Below are positions 50,546 through 60,243 of a stretch of DNA of 64,000 nucleotides, one piece after another. Origin of the DNA: DASYQD01 sp036005845 (GTDB lineage: Bacteria > Acidobacteriota > Thermoanaerobaculia > Multivoradales > JAIOJS01); the NCBI GenBank assembly GCA_036005845.1, contig DASYQD010000183.1, positions 1 to 64,000 on the forward strand. The letters run 5' to 3'. Positions within the stretch are counted from its first letter, which is position 1. Each line of letters begins with the position of its first letter. The translations under genes were made by a program, and so were the position numbers. The notes under the pieces are model-generated. The model ran no database searches. It was not told where the DNA came from and worked only from the letters and a program-made list of their open reading frames with translations.

Positions 50546-52918
50546 CTACTGGCTAGTCAGCTGCCGTGCTGCGACCACGATGTCGTCGGCGCTGGGCAGG
50601 AAGTCGAGCTCGAGCGGCGGCGAGTAGGGGACCGGCGTGTCCGGTGCGGTGACGCGGCGTAGCGGGGCGTCGAGGTGCCAGAAGAGCTCGTCGGCGAGGA
50701 TGGCAGCGAGCTCGCCGCCGAGGCCGCCGCGGCCGGTGTCTTCGTGGACGATCAGGGCGCGGTGGGTTTTCTCGACTGACTTGCGCACGCAGTCGAGGTC
50801 GAGCGGCTGCAGGCTGCGTAGGTCGACGACTTCCGCCGAGATTCCTTCGGCCGCGAGCCGTTCCGCTGCCGCCAGTGACGTCCACACCATGGTGCCGTAG
50901 CTGAGGATCGTGAGGTCGGTGCCCTCTCTCCTCACGACCGCGCGGCCGATCTCGACTTCGTGTTCCGCGCCTAGTGGCACTTCTTCGCGCAGGTCGGTCC
51001 TGAAGAAGCCGTAGAGTCCCTTCGCTTCCAAAAACACCACTGGGTTGTTGTCGCGAATCGCGGCGAGCATCAGCCCTTTCGCATCTGCGGGTGTCGAAGG
51101 CGCGACGATCTTCCAGCCCGGCGTGCGCAGGAACCACATTTCGGGGCATTGGCTGTGGTACGGGCCGCCGCCGAGCAGTCGCTGGCCCGTGCCCGTTGCG
51201 CCTCCATACGGCAAACGCACCACCATCGGCACGGCGCGGCCCCAGCGCCAGTGCACTTTTGCGGCGTTGTTGACGAGGGCGTTGAAGCCGCTGGCGAGGA
51301 AGTCGGCGAATTGCATCTCGACCACCGGCCTCAAGCCGCTGATCGCCGCCCCTACCGCGCAGCCGACGATGGCGGACTCGGCGATGGGCATGTTGACGCA
51401 GCGCTGGTCGCCGAAGCTCTTGGCGAGGCCGCGGGTGACGCCGAAGGCGCCGCCGTAGCGGCCGCCGACGTCCTCGCCGAGCACGAACACTCGCTCGTCG
51501 GCGGTCATGGCTTCGCTGATCGCCTGCCGCACGGCTTCGTCGTAGGACATGACGCGCGTGCGCGGCTCGCTTGGCGGCGTCGGCACCGGTTCGATGCGCG
51601 GCGCGTAGACGCGGTCGCGATAGTCCTCCGGCGTCGGCCACGGTGCGGCTTCCGCTGCTCGCCCGGCGTCCTCGACCTCCGCCTGCGCCTCGGCGCGCAG
51701 CGAAGCCAAGCGCTCGCGCGACGCCACGCCCATCTCCACCAGCCGCTCCTCGTAAAGCGCCAGCGGGTCGACGTCCTCCCACCGCCGCCGCTCGGCCTCG
51801 TGCTCGTAGCCGGCGATCTTCGCCTCCGGGTTGCCGAAGAAGCGGTCGTCGTCGTGGTGCGCGTGTCCCGTGCGGCGATACGTCATCAGCTCGAGCAGCG
51901 CCGGCCCGCGCCCGGCCCGCGCGCGCTCGGCCGCCCACGCCACTGCCGCCGCGATCTCGTCGGGGTCGTTGCCGAAGAGCGTCGCGCCCGGCATGCCGTA
52001 GCCCGCCGCGCGCAACGCGAAACGCCGCGTCGCCGTCTGCTCGCTGACGTGCGTGCCCAGCGCCCACTGGTTGTTCTCGATGATGAACACCAGCGGCAGC
52101 TTCTGCACGGCGGCGAGGTTCACCGTCTCGTGCCATTCGCCGAGGCTCGAACCACCGTCGCCGATGAACGAGATGCCGACGCGCGGCTCTCCCCGCAGCT
52201 TCCACGCGTAGGCCATGCCGGCGAGGGTCTGCGTCGCGATGGTGAGCGGCGCCGCCGGTGGCAGCACGCCGCAGTCGAGGTCGCCGACGTGGAGGTCGCG
52301 GCCGTCCATCGGCGTGCCCTTCTTGCCGTACTGCACGAGGATCGGGTGCAGCGGGTCGGGCTTGAACATCAGCGCCGCGCCGAGGTCGCGGATGAGCGGC
52401 GCGATGACGTCGCCGTCGTAGCCGCGGCCGGGCGCCGCCGCGGGCGGCCGGCGCAGCGGCAGCGAGGCGCCGACGATGGCCTCCTGGCCGGTGGAGCGGA
52501 AGCCCTTCTGCGGCGATGGGAAGTCGCCCCAGCGGATGGCTTTCTTGTCGAAGGCGCGCTTCAGGAAGTCGTCGACGGCGCGGGTCAGCGCCATCGTGCG
52601 GTACATGAGGAGCCGTTCGTCGCCGGCGATGGCGGCCTTGAATTCCTGGCGGCGGAAGAAGCCGCGCAGCAGCTCCTGCAGGCTCTCGAGGCTCCAGCGC
52701 GCCGCCGTTGCCTGGGTGACGCCGGGCCACAGCTCGTCCTCGCCGAAGCGGCCGTTGCCCTGCCAGCGCGCTGCGGCGCGCTGAAGCAGCAGCTCTTCGA
52801 GCTCGCGCGGCGGCAGGTCCTCGGGCAGCTTGGCGGCGAGGAACGGCGCCTCCAGAGCGAGGAACGCGTGCAGGTCGCGCAACAGCGTCGGCGACCCCAC
52901 CGTCGAGGCTTGCGCCAT
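50546..52918 (-). CDS. 2-oxoacid dehydrogenase E1, alpha and beta subunits fused
   Basis: The protein has 790 residues. The alpha part (about 60-420) contains the thiamine diphosphate motif GDGGSSLGEWHETVN...IIENNQW. The beta part (about 465-790) starts MSYDEAVRQAISEAM and includes VFVLGEDVGGRYGGAFGVT, EMQFADFLASGFN and LRSLQPLD. Fused E1 alpha-beta chains occur in several bacteria; substrates include pyruvate and branched-chain 2-oxoacids, and this one looks closer to the branched-chain type. No E2 or E3 gene is nearby. ATG 52918 is used; the longer frame to 53077 runs into the next gene. Confidence 0.88.
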   Translation of the reverse strand: MAQASTVGSPTLLRDLHAFLALEAPFLAAKLPEDLPPRELEELLLQRAAARWQGNGRFGEDELWPGVTQATAARWSLESLQELLRGFFRRQEFKAAIAGDERLLMYRTMALTRAVDDFLKRAFDKKAIRWGDFPSPQKGFRSTGQEAIVGASLPLRRPPAAAPGRGYDGDVIAPLIRDLGAALMFKPDPLHPILVQYGKKGTPMDGRDLHVGDLDCGVLPPAAPLTIATQTLAGMAYAWKLRGEPRVGISFIGDGGSSLGEWHETVNLAAVQKLPLVFIIENNQWALGTHVSEQTATRRFALRAAGYGMPGATLFGNDPDEIAAAVAWAAERARAGRGPALLELMTYRRTGHAHHDDDRFFGNPEAKIAGYEHEAERRRWEDVDPLALYEERLVEMGVASRERLASLRAEAQAEVEDAGRAAEAAPWPTPEDYRDRVYAPRIEPVPTPPSEPRTRVMSYDEAVRQAISEAMTADERVFVLGEDVGGRYGGAFGVTRGLAKSFGDQRCVNMPIAESAIVGCAVGAAISGLRPVVEMQFADFLASGFNALVNNAAKVHWRWGRAVPMVVRLPYGGATGTGQRLLGGGPYHSQCPEMWFLRTPGWKIVAPSTPADAKGLMLAAIRDNNPVVFLEAKGLYGFFRTDLREEVPLGAEHEVEIGRAVVRREGTDLTILSYGTMVWTSLAAAERLAAEGISAEVVDLRSLQPLDLDCVRKSVEKTHRALIVHEDTGRGGLGGELAAILADELFWHLDAPLRRVTAPDTPVPYSPPLELDFLPSADDIVVAARQLTSQ

Positions 52919-52965
52919 GCCGGCGAGTATAGCGACGTGCCTCGCGCCGACTCGGCGCGCCCGAG

Positions 52966-55368
52966 CTACCCGCGCAAGGCCGTCATCGGATCGATGCGCG
53001 TCGCGCGCCGCGCCGGCCACCAAGCCGCGGCGAGCGCCGCCGCAAGCAACAGCGCCGCGGGCAGTGCAAGGTTCCATGGGTCGTACGGCCCGACGCCGAA
53101 GAGCACTTTGCGCGAGGCGCCGGCGAGCGCCATGCCGACGGCGCCACCGGCGACGATTCCTACAGCGGCGAGCCGCAGCGCCTGCGCCAGCACCAGCCGC
53201 TCGAGGCTGCCGCGGCCGGCGCCGAGCGCCGCGCGCACGCCGAGCTCGCGCGTCCGCCGCGCCACCGACCAGGCGAGCAGCGAGTAGAGACCGATGGTGG
53301 TCAGCAGCAGCGACAGCGCCGACAGCGCGCCGAGGAGTGCCACCGCGGTCCGCTCGCGCGCCGTGATGGCGGCGAGGAAGTCATCGAAGGGCCGGATGCG
53401 CGGCGCGCGTCCCGCGCCCGCGGCGATGGCCGCCTCGCGCAGCGACCCAGTCAACGCGCGCGGCTCTCCGCTCGTGCGCGCCACGAAGTAGAACGAGCGG
53501 GGAGCGGTCTCCACGGCGCCGAGCGACCACGGCACGTAGAAGAGCGGCGCCGCGGTGCCGCGCAGCTCGCCGTCCTTGGTGTCGGGCACGACGCCGACGA
53601 TCGTGATAGTCCCGTGGTCGATCACTTCGATGGTGTGGCCGAGCGCGCTCTGCCCCGGCCAGTAGCGGCGGGCGAGGCTGTCGTTGACCACCGCCACCGG
53701 CGCGGCGCCGCGCTCGTCGGCGATCTCGAGCGTGCGACCTTGGCGCGACGCGATGCCGAGGGTGCGGAAGTAGTCGCCGCCCACCGCCTGCACGCCGAGG
53801 GTCTCGACGTTCTCGCCGGCGATGCGCACGCCGATCTCGTCGTAATCGCCGCCGCCCGGCAGCCGCGAGGTGAGCGCCGCCGCGCGAACTCCCGGCACCT
53901 CGCGCAACGCCTCGGCGATCGATTGCCAGCGCGCGGCTCGCTCGTTGGACGACGCGAGCGCCCGCGCGCTGACCGTGCCGACAAGCAAGCCGCGGGTCTC
54001 GAAGCCGAGTGGCACGTTCAGCAGGTTGCCGAGCGTGCGCGCGAAGAGCGTGGTGCCGACGAGCAGCACCAGCGACACGCCGAGCTGCAACGCCACGCCG
54101 ACGGCACGTCCGCGCCAGCGCGTCGCGCCCGCCGAGCGCAGCGGCGCCTCGAGCTGCCGGCGCGACTCGCGCAGCGGCGCCAAGGCGGCGAGCAGCGCGC
54201 TGAGCAGCGTCGCCGCCAGCGCCACGAGCAGCGCGCGGCGGTCGAGGATCACCTCCTGCAGCGGCCGCAACGGTGAACGGCGCGCCAGCGCCAGCGCGCC
54301 CTGGGCGACGAACACGCCACCGAGCCCGCCGCCGAGCGCCAGCAGCAGCGTCTCCAACCCGAGCTCGCTCGCCAACCGCTGCGGCGTGGCGCCGAGCGTG
54401 CGGCGCAGGCCGAGCTCCTCGCGCCGCGCCACGGCGCGCGCCGTCAACAGCGTCGCGACATTGGTGCAGGCGACGAGCAGCACCAGCGCCACGGTCGCCG
54501 CGAGCATCGCGCTGGCGCCCTGCCACAACGAGCGCGACAGCGCGCTCAGGTGCGAGGCGGCGAGCGGCTCGAGGTGCATGGTGCGCTCGGCGTTGGTGCT
54601 CGGGTAGTCGCGCGCCAGCTCGGCCGAGACGCGCTGCAGGTCGGCGGCGGCCTGCGCCACGGTCGCCTGCGGCCGCAGCCGCGCGATGCCGAGCACGCCG
54701 CCCCAGCTCCGCTTCGGCAGCAGGTCCTCGCCCATGAAGGTCGGCTGCAGCGCCATCGGCAGGAAGAGCGAGGCGCGCATGTCCTCGCTGGTGCCGCCGA
54801 AGCCGGGCGGCGCGACACCGACGACGGTGAAGCGCATCCCTTCGATCGCGACCGTGCGCCCGACGACGTCGGCGCGGCCGCCGAAGCGCCGCTGCCAGAG
54901 GTCGTGGCCGAGCACCACCACCGGTGCTCCCGGCGAGGCGTTCTCTTCGCGCACGAAGAAGCGTCCCGCGGCCGGGGAGAGGCCGAGCACGCGGAAGTAA
55001 TCGGCCGAGACCAGCATGCCGGTCGTGCTATCGGCCTGCGGCTCGCCGCCGGCCGCCGTCTCGACCTCCATGTCGAGCGGCTTGAAGGCGGCGACGCGCT
55101 CGAAGGCGCGGCCGCGGTCGCCGAGGTCGACGAGGTCGGCGTAGGTGGCGACGCTCAAGTGCGTGCCGCCCTGGCGTGAGTAGATCGTGACCACGCGATC
55201 GCCGCCGCTGACGCCCGGCACCGGCTGCCAGAGCAGCCGGTCGAGCACGCCGAACGCCGCCGTCGAGAGGCCGATGCCGAGCGCCAGCAGCAGCAGCGCG
55301 CCGAGCGTGAAGCCGGGCTCGTGCGCCAGTCGACGAGCCGTCCGGGCCACCAGTCGTAGCCAGTCCAT
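52966..55368 (-). CDS. ADOP-type ABC transporter permease (MacB/FtsX architecture)
   Basis: The protein has 800 residues. It starts with the typical helix RRLAHEPGFTLGALLLLALGIGLSTAAFGVLD, then a periplasmic MacB_PCD domain, three membrane helices (FtsX, with LVACTNVATLLTARAVARREELGLRRTLGA), a second MacB_PCD domain and a second FtsX block ending ARRATRIDPMTALRG. This duplicated layout, with no ATPase gene beside it, is that of the orphan permeases first described in Acidobacteria (ADOP). ATG 55368 has a perfect GGAGGT seven bases upstream. The transported substrate or mechanical partner is unknown. Confidence 0.9.
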   Translation of the reverse strand: MDWLRLVARTARRLAHEPGFTLGALLLLALGIGLSTAAFGVLDRLLWQPVPGVSGGDRVVTIYSRQGGTHLSVATYADLVDLGDRGRAFERVAAFKPLDMEVETAAGGEPQADSTTGMLVSADYFRVLGLSPAAGRFFVREENASPGAPVVVLGHDLWQRRFGGRADVVGRTVAIEGMRFTVVGVAPPGFGGTSEDMRASLFLPMALQPTFMGEDLLPKRSWGGVLGIARLRPQATVAQAAADLQRVSAELARDYPSTNAERTMHLEPLAASHLSALSRSLWQGASAMLAATVALVLLVACTNVATLLTARAVARREELGLRRTLGATPQRLASELGLETLLLALGGGLGGVFVAQGALALARRSPLRPLQEVILDRRALLVALAATLLSALLAALAPLRESRRQLEAPLRSAGATRWRGRAVGVALQLGVSLVLLVGTTLFARTLGNLLNVPLGFETRGLLVGTVSARALASSNERAARWQSIAEALREVPGVRAAALTSRLPGGGDYDEIGVRIAGENVETLGVQAVGGDYFRTLGIASRQGRTLEIADERGAAPVAVVNDSLARRYWPGQSALGHTIEVIDHGTITIVGVVPDTKDGELRGTAAPLFYVPWSLGAVETAPRSFYFVARTSGEPRALTGSLREAAIAAGAGRAPRIRPFDDFLAAITARERTAVALLGALSALSLLLTTIGLYSLLAWSVARRTRELGVRAALGAGRGSLERLVLAQALRLAAVGIVAGGAVGMALAGASRKVLFGVGPYDPWNLALPAALLLAAALAAAWWPARRATRIDPMTALRG

Positions 55369-55547
55369 GCGGCGACCTCCAAGTTGCGGTCGGCGCGGAG
55401 CAACCGCCGTACCACGCGCCTCGACCTTGCGCTTGCTACGACTTACGAAGCGCGGACGACGAGTGTCGTGATCGCTCGCGGGACGCGACGTGCCGCATGC
55501 GAACGCGCGCCGTGTCGCGCCCGGCACGCGCGCGCCGCCGTTGCGCT

Positions 55548-56933
55548 CTACGCGGTGCCGGCGGCCTCCGCCGGCGCCTCCTCCCGCGCCGGCGCCGCGC
55601 GGTCGCCGATCGGGTACCGCTTCATCATCCACACCAGCAACACCAGGCCGGGAATGGCGACCACGCTGGTGAACAGGAAGTAGTTGACCCAGCCCAGTCG
55701 ATCCGCCAGCGTGCCGCCGATGGAGGCGAAGAAGGTCCGCGCGAAGGCGGTGAACGAGGAGAGCAGCGCGTACTGGGTCGCCGTGTAGGCGACGCTGGTG
55801 AGCGCCGAGAGGTAGGCCACGAACGCGGCGGTGGCGAGACCGGTGGTGAGGTTGTCGACGCTGATGGTGACGGTGAGCATCGGCACCGAGTGGCCGACCA
55901 CCGCCTGCAGGCAGAAGACGAGGTGCGCCAGCGCCTGCAGGATGCCGCCGGTGAGCAGCGCCGGGTAGATGCCGCGGCGCGCCACCATCACGCCGCCGAT
56001 GTAGCTGCCGACGATCGTCATCACGAAGCCGTAGAGCTTCGACACCACCCCGATCTCGGTCTTGGTGAAGCCCATCCGCAGGTAGAAGGGGTTGGCCATC
56101 ACCCCGAGCAGTGCGTCACCGTACTTGTAGAGCGCGATGAAGAGCAGCACGACGAGCCAGCCGCGCCGTTTCATGAAGTCGCCGAACGGCGCCACGACCG
56201 CGCCGTGGAACCAGGCGCCGACGCGGCGAAAGACGGGCGGCCAGTCGGCGAAGCGCTGCGCCTCGCGCTGCTCTTCGCGGGCGAGAGCGTCCGCTTCTTC
56301 GCGGAACACCGTGCTCGGCTCCGGGGAGAGCAGGGTGGTGGCCACGCCGATCGCCATCAGCGCCGCCATCACGTAGTACGCCAGGTGCCAACCGAAGCGG
56401 TCGGCGAGGATCAACGCGCCGGCCCCGGAGGCGAGCATCGCCAGCCGATAGCCGAAGACGATGTTGGCGGCGCCGGCCCCGAGCTCGTGCTTCTGGAGTA
56501 CGTCGACGCGATAGGCGTCGATGACGATGTCCTGCGTCGCCGACGCGAAGGCCAGCGCCACGGCCCAGCCGGCGGTGACGAAGAGCTGCGTCTTGGGGTC
56601 GGTCGAGCCCAGCCCGACCATGCAGGCGGCGACGGCGATCTGCGACAGCAGCATCCAACCGCGCCGGCGTCCGAGCGTGGTGGTGACGCCGGGGATGGGG
56701 AGCCGATCGACGAGCGGGGCCCAGAGGAACTTGAGCGCGTACGCCGAGCTGGCCAGGCTGAAGAAGCCGATCGTCTTGAGCGAGAGCCCCGACTCCTCGA
56801 GCCACGCCGAGAGAGTGGAGTAGACGAGCGCCAGCGGCAGGCCGCTGGAGAAGCCGAGGAAGAGGATCGCCAAGACGCGACGGTCGGCGTAGACCGCCAG
56901 GCTGTCATGCCAGCTCTGCCGTCGTTCCACCAT
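55548..56933 (-). CDS. AmpG-like MFS transporter (muropeptide permease family)
   Basis: The 461-residue protein has about 12 hydrophobic helices and opens with LAILFLGFSSGLPLALVYSTLSAWLEE, the signature first helix of AmpG permeases. It continues LKFLWAPLVDRLP and ASATQDIVIDAYRVDVL, both conserved in AmpG. AmpG carries N-acetylglucosamine-anhydromuropeptides into the cytoplasm for cell-wall recycling. No recycling enzymes are adjacent. The start ATG (MVERRQSWHD) fits the family; the upstream region is GC-rich with no clear ribosome-binding site. Confidence 0.88.
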   Translation of the reverse strand: MVERRQSWHDSLAVYADRRVLAILFLGFSSGLPLALVYSTLSAWLEESGLSLKTIGFFSLASSAYALKFLWAPLVDRLPIPGVTTTLGRRRGWMLLSQIAVAACMVGLGSTDPKTQLFVTAGWAVALAFASATQDIVIDAYRVDVLQKHELGAGAANIVFGYRLAMLASGAGALILADRFGWHLAYYVMAALMAIGVATTLLSPEPSTVFREEADALAREEQREAQRFADWPPVFRRVGAWFHGAVVAPFGDFMKRRGWLVVLLFIALYKYGDALLGVMANPFYLRMGFTKTEIGVVSKLYGFVMTIVGSYIGGVMVARRGIYPALLTGGILQALAHLVFCLQAVVGHSVPMLTVTISVDNLTTGLATAAFVAYLSALTSVAYTATQYALLSSFTAFARTFFASIGGTLADRLGWVNYFLFTSVVAIPGLVLLVWMMKRYPIGDRAAPAREEAPAEAAGTA

Positions 56934-57044
56934 TGCCAGCTCCCCCTCCCCGCGGCGCTCTGCCGCTCGATCCGCGGTGCTGCAGCAACTTCCGCGCCCT
57001 CCGCCAACACCGCTGGCGCGGACCGGCGGCGCGGCGGCGGCAGA

Positions 57045-57386
57045 CTAGCGGATGTCGCCGGCGGCGAGCGAGCGCTCGATGAATCGCTGCAGGCGCTCGC
57101 GGTCTTCGGCGGCGGTGTCGATGAAGGCGAGGCCGATGCGGAAGATGCCCTGCGCGCCGAGATCGGGCCCGACGAAGACGACGTAGGCGGGGCTGCGGAA
57201 GACGAGCTCGCCGATCTCCAGCGAGACCTGGACGCGCTGCTCGAGCTGCAGCTCCTCCGCGAGCAGGATCAGCGCGCCGCCGGCGCCGAGCTTCAGCGTC
57301 TCGAAGAGGCGATGGCCGTCGACGACGCCGGGAAGACGCCTGACGTCGTACCGCGGGAAGCGGCGGCGCTCCTGGGGCGAGCTCAT
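57045..57386 (-). CDS. PilZ-domain protein
   Basis: The 113-residue protein begins with ERRRFPRYDVR, containing the RxxxR motif that binds cyclic di-GMP, followed by a six-stranded beta barrel (LKLGAGGALILLAEEL, VQVSLEIGELVFRSPAYVVFV, FRIGLAFID). The second motif, usually D/NxSxxG, is degenerate here (TLKLGAGG), so the affinity for the nucleotide is uncertain. It may adjust motility or surface properties. It is alone and divergent from the AP2-like gene. Confidence 0.82.
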   Translation of the reverse strand: MSSPQERRRFPRYDVRRLPGVVDGHRLFETLKLGAGGALILLAEELQLEQRVQVSLEIGELVFRSPAYVVFVGPDLGAQGIFRIGLAFIDTAAEDRERLQRFIERSLAAGDIR

Positions 57387-57594
57387 GGGGAGGCACCAGC
57401 ATAGCGCGCGGTGAGGGACGGTGTGGCATGTGTCGCAGTGGCGCCGCGATGGTTTCGCTATGATCGGCGCATCCCATCGCTGTCGCCAGGCCCCTGGCTA
57501 CGGCATTGCCTCCGCCGCCGAGGCTTCAGTAAGACCGGGAGGCGGCACAGGTCCCGGAACAGCGCCGGCGCCGATCCCCGAAGGAGGAGAGCCC
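57387..57594. promoter_or_regulatory. Divergent region between the PilZ and AP2-like genes
   Basis: These 208 bp contain no convincing gene. A -10-like TATGAT (57459-57464) faces the AP2-like gene, but no good -35 is seen. A very strong ribosome-binding site, AAGGAGGAG, ends just before TTG 57595. Confidence 0.35.
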
Positions 57595-58017
57595 TTGACC
57601 AGGGAATCGGAGAACCACCACATCTCGCGCATCGACCAGGAGTCGAAGAACCAGCACGGCTGGTACGTCCGGATGCGCTTCCGCGGCCAGCCGATCAGCC
57701 GCTTCTTCTCCGACCAGAAGCACGAGGGGACCGAGGCCGCGCTCGCTTCCGCCAAGGAGTGGCGCGACCGCACCTTCCACGAGCTCGGCCGCCCCTCGAC
57801 ACGCCGCCGCGTGGTGAAGCTCGGCAAGCCCAACCAGGGGATCCGCCGCGTCGACGGCCCGCACGGCCCGGTCTACGAAGTGACCTGGGCGCCGGCGCCC
57901 GGCAAGGTCTCGCGCACCACGGTGTCGATCAACCGCCATGGTGAGGACGGCGCGTTCCTCATGGCGCTCAAGATCCGGCGCGACAAGGAACGCGAGATCT
58001 ACGGCGCGGTGCTGTAG
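57595..58017 (+). CDS. AP2/ERF-like beta-sheet protein (two repeats)
   Basis: The 140-residue protein has two similar segments: HGWYVRMRFRGQPISRFFSD followed by the helix ALASAKEWRDRTFHEL, and PVYEVTWAPAPGKVSRTTVSI followed by the helix LMALKIRRDKEREIYG. A three-stranded sheet plus a helix, with W/Y and basic residues on the strands, is the pattern of AP2/ERF-type DNA-binding domains found in some bacteria. It could bind DNA, but this is inference. TTG 57595 is chosen because of the strong AAGGAGGAG upstream. The last 50 bp overlap the convergent gene. Confidence 0.65.
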   Translation: MTRESENHHISRIDQESKNQHGWYVRMRFRGQPISRFFSDQKHEGTEAALASAKEWRDRTFHELGRPSTRRRVVKLGKPNQGIRRVDGPHGPVYEVTWAPAPGKVSRTTVSINRHGEDGAFLMALKIRRDKEREIYGAVL

Positions 58018-60193
58018 CCGAATCGCGCGGCCTTTCGGCTCGATCAGCCGTTGTCGACAGCTCTTCGCCGAACGACAGCAGCTTTTCATCCTCGAAGAGC
58101 GGCTCGAGGTCGCTGCGCCAGCTCCGCGGGCACGCCAGCCCGGCCTTCGCTTCCACCCGACGGCGTGCACGCTCGCCCGCGGGTGCGACGCCATTGCCTT
58201 CCGACGCCAGGTATTCGATGGTGCCCGCCAGGACGCAAGCGCTCGTCAGCTCCGGCTCCAGCGCCGGAGGGAGCGGCTCCCCGAGGCAGGAGAGCGGCTC
58301 GCGATAGGCGGCGAAGGCCCGCATCGACGCCAGATCGTTGCCGGGCTTCGGGTGCGGGTGGTAGAGGTGCTCTCGGTACCACGCGAGAGCGCCATCGCGC
58401 TCCGCCAGGTAGGCGCGCAGCCGCGGCAGGTCGTAGTTGGCGAGCAGGAGCATGAGCAGGCCGCGATCGGGGGAGGCGCCGCAACCGGCGACGAAGCGCA
58501 TGCGTAGCGGGAAGTAGCCCAGCAGCTCGGTCGCTGCTTCCTCGCGGCGGCCCTCACGCAACGCCACGCGGCCGAGAACGTAGTGCGCCTCGGCGTGCTG
58601 GCGAGGCGTGGCAGGCGCTGCGAGCATCTTCCGCGCGATGGTCGCCGCGGCGTCGTGGAGGCGGAAGCGCAGCGCGAGCGCGGCGGCCTGCAGCTGGAGG
58701 TCCTCGCCTCGCGATGGGTGGAGCGCGGCTGCCTCGAGGAGCCAGCGAACCGCCTCCTCGCCGTGGCCCGCCGCTGCGTGGGCGCGGGACAAGCGGAGCG
58801 CCGGCTCTGGGTCGGTCGGTGCGCCTTCGTGCCAGGCGAGCAGGCCGGGCAGACGTTCGGCGGTGGGGCGATCACGCGCGTCGTCGTCGTCGTCGCGCCA
58901 GCGCCGCAGCTCCTCGGCTGTCGCGCCGCCGCGACGCGCTGCCTCGGTCCGTGCGTCGTCGCTCGACATCGTAGCCAGCAGGTCGTCCGGGGCGCGAGCG
59001 ACGAAGGGTCGCTCCAGCTCGTCGGCGAGGCTGGTCTCGCCGCATCGCCGGAAGGCGCCGGCGAGGTTGCTGGCCTGGTATGCCGCATCCGAACCGGCGA
59101 GCGACGGTCGGAGCGCGCCGCTGTCCCACGTCGCGTGCAGGGCCTGACAGCCCTCGGTCTTGGTGGAGGAGGCGACCGTAGCCCAGGCCTTGCCAAGGTC
59201 GCCCGGCGGCCAGCTGGCGAGGACGCCGCGGATGGCCTCCCAGTCGCCGGCCTCGCTGGCCGAGAGCAGCAACGGGTAGCGCACGCCTTCGAGCTGCGCG
59301 CGCCGCTGGTCCTCCGGCAGCTCGGCAGCTCCGACGTCGTCCAATAGGTGCGCGAAACAGCGGGTGCGGGCGGCGCGGGAGCTCTCGCTGGTCGCGACGA
59401 TCGAGCTGCAGACGACGTGGCGCTCGCGCAGGTCGCCAGCGGTCTCGATCTCGGCCAACAGGCGGTCGCGCGGCTCGTCGAGGCCGTTGGCGTCGTAGAA
59501 CTGCAGCAGCTCGTGACGGGCACGGAGATCGTCGGCGAAGCGGCGGGCGCGTTCCTCGAGAGCGGCACGAAGCTTCTCGGCCGGCGCGTGGGTGTAGCGC
59601 AGGAGGTCGACGAGGTGCGAGTGGGCGGCGGGATCGTCGGGATGGCCGGCGACGAAGGCCTCGAGCAGGGCGATGCCTTCGGCGTCGCGGCCGCCGAGGA
59701 ACAGCGTCTCCGCCAGGCAACCCTGCACGACGGCGTCGTCGGGCCGGCGCGCGGCGGCGATCCGCAACAGCTCGATCTGCGCCGCCGGCGACTCCTCGAG
59801 CTTCGCCTCCGCACACCAGGGCTCGCCGCGATCGGGAAAGGCCAGCTTCCAATCTGCGATCCAGGCCGCGCGCTCGGCGCGGATGCGCGCCTCGAGGTCG
59901 ATCTCCAGCTCGGGGGGCGCCTGCCAATCTACATGGGCCAGATGGCGCGCGATGGCCAGCTCGCGGCGCGGCTTGTTGACCAGCACGTCCATGAGCGCTT
60001 GCCACTTGGCGAGATCGGCCGGGTCGCGCTCCAGCTCCGCGCGGGCTTGCACCTCGAGGGCGCGCGCGTCCAGGTCCCGTTGGTGTCGGCAGTAGGCGGT
60101 CTCGCAGGACGGACGCGCGGCTGCGGGCAGCAGGAAGAGCGCGGCGAGCCAGGCCGCGATCGGCACGGCACCGAAACGCTGCGGACCGGTCAC
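57968..60193 (-). CDS. Exported TPR-like repeat protein of unknown function
   Basis: The 741-residue protein has a signal peptide (PIAAWLAALFLLPAAARPS) and a long series of helical pairs resembling tetratricopeptide repeats (GCLAETLFLGGRDAEGIALLEAFVAGHPDDPAAHSHLVDLL as neighbouring helices; ALRLSRAHAAAGHGEEAVRWLLEAAALHP). Several Cys pairs suggest disulfides. There is no catalytic motif. It is probably a periplasmic scaffold or binding protein. Its 3' end overlaps the AP2-like gene on the other strand by 50 bp. It is divergent from the CDF gene, with about 50 bp between the starts. Confidence 0.72.
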   Translation of the reverse strand: MTGPQRFGAVPIAAWLAALFLLPAAARPSCETAYCRHQRDLDARALEVQARAELERDPADLAKWQALMDVLVNKPRRELAIARHLAHVDWQAPPELEIDLEARIRAERAAWIADWKLAFPDRGEPWCAEAKLEESPAAQIELLRIAAARRPDDAVVQGCLAETLFLGGRDAEGIALLEAFVAGHPDDPAAHSHLVDLLRYTHAPAEKLRAALEERARRFADDLRARHELLQFYDANGLDEPRDRLLAEIETAGDLRERHVVCSSIVATSESSRAARTRCFAHLLDDVGAAELPEDQRRAQLEGVRYPLLLSASEAGDWEAIRGVLASWPPGDLGKAWATVASSTKTEGCQALHATWDSGALRPSLAGSDAAYQASNLAGAFRRCGETSLADELERPFVARAPDDLLATMSSDDARTEAARRGGATAEELRRWRDDDDDARDRPTAERLPGLLAWHEGAPTDPEPALRLSRAHAAAGHGEEAVRWLLEAAALHPSRGEDLQLQAAALALRFRLHDAAATIARKMLAAPATPRQHAEAHYVLGRVALREGRREEAATELLGYFPLRMRFVAGCGASPDRGLLMLLLANYDLPRLRAYLAERDGALAWYREHLYHPHPKPGNDLASMRAFAAYREPLSCLGEPLPPALEPELTSACVLAGTIEYLASEGNGVAPAGERARRRVEAKAGLACPRSWRSDLEPLFEDEKLLSFGEELSTTADRAERPRDSATAPRRRSRVPCRAGS

Positions 60194-60243
60194 GCGACAA
60201 CGCTAACAGGTCATCCGCGGTTTCGATCCATAGAATCGAGGCG

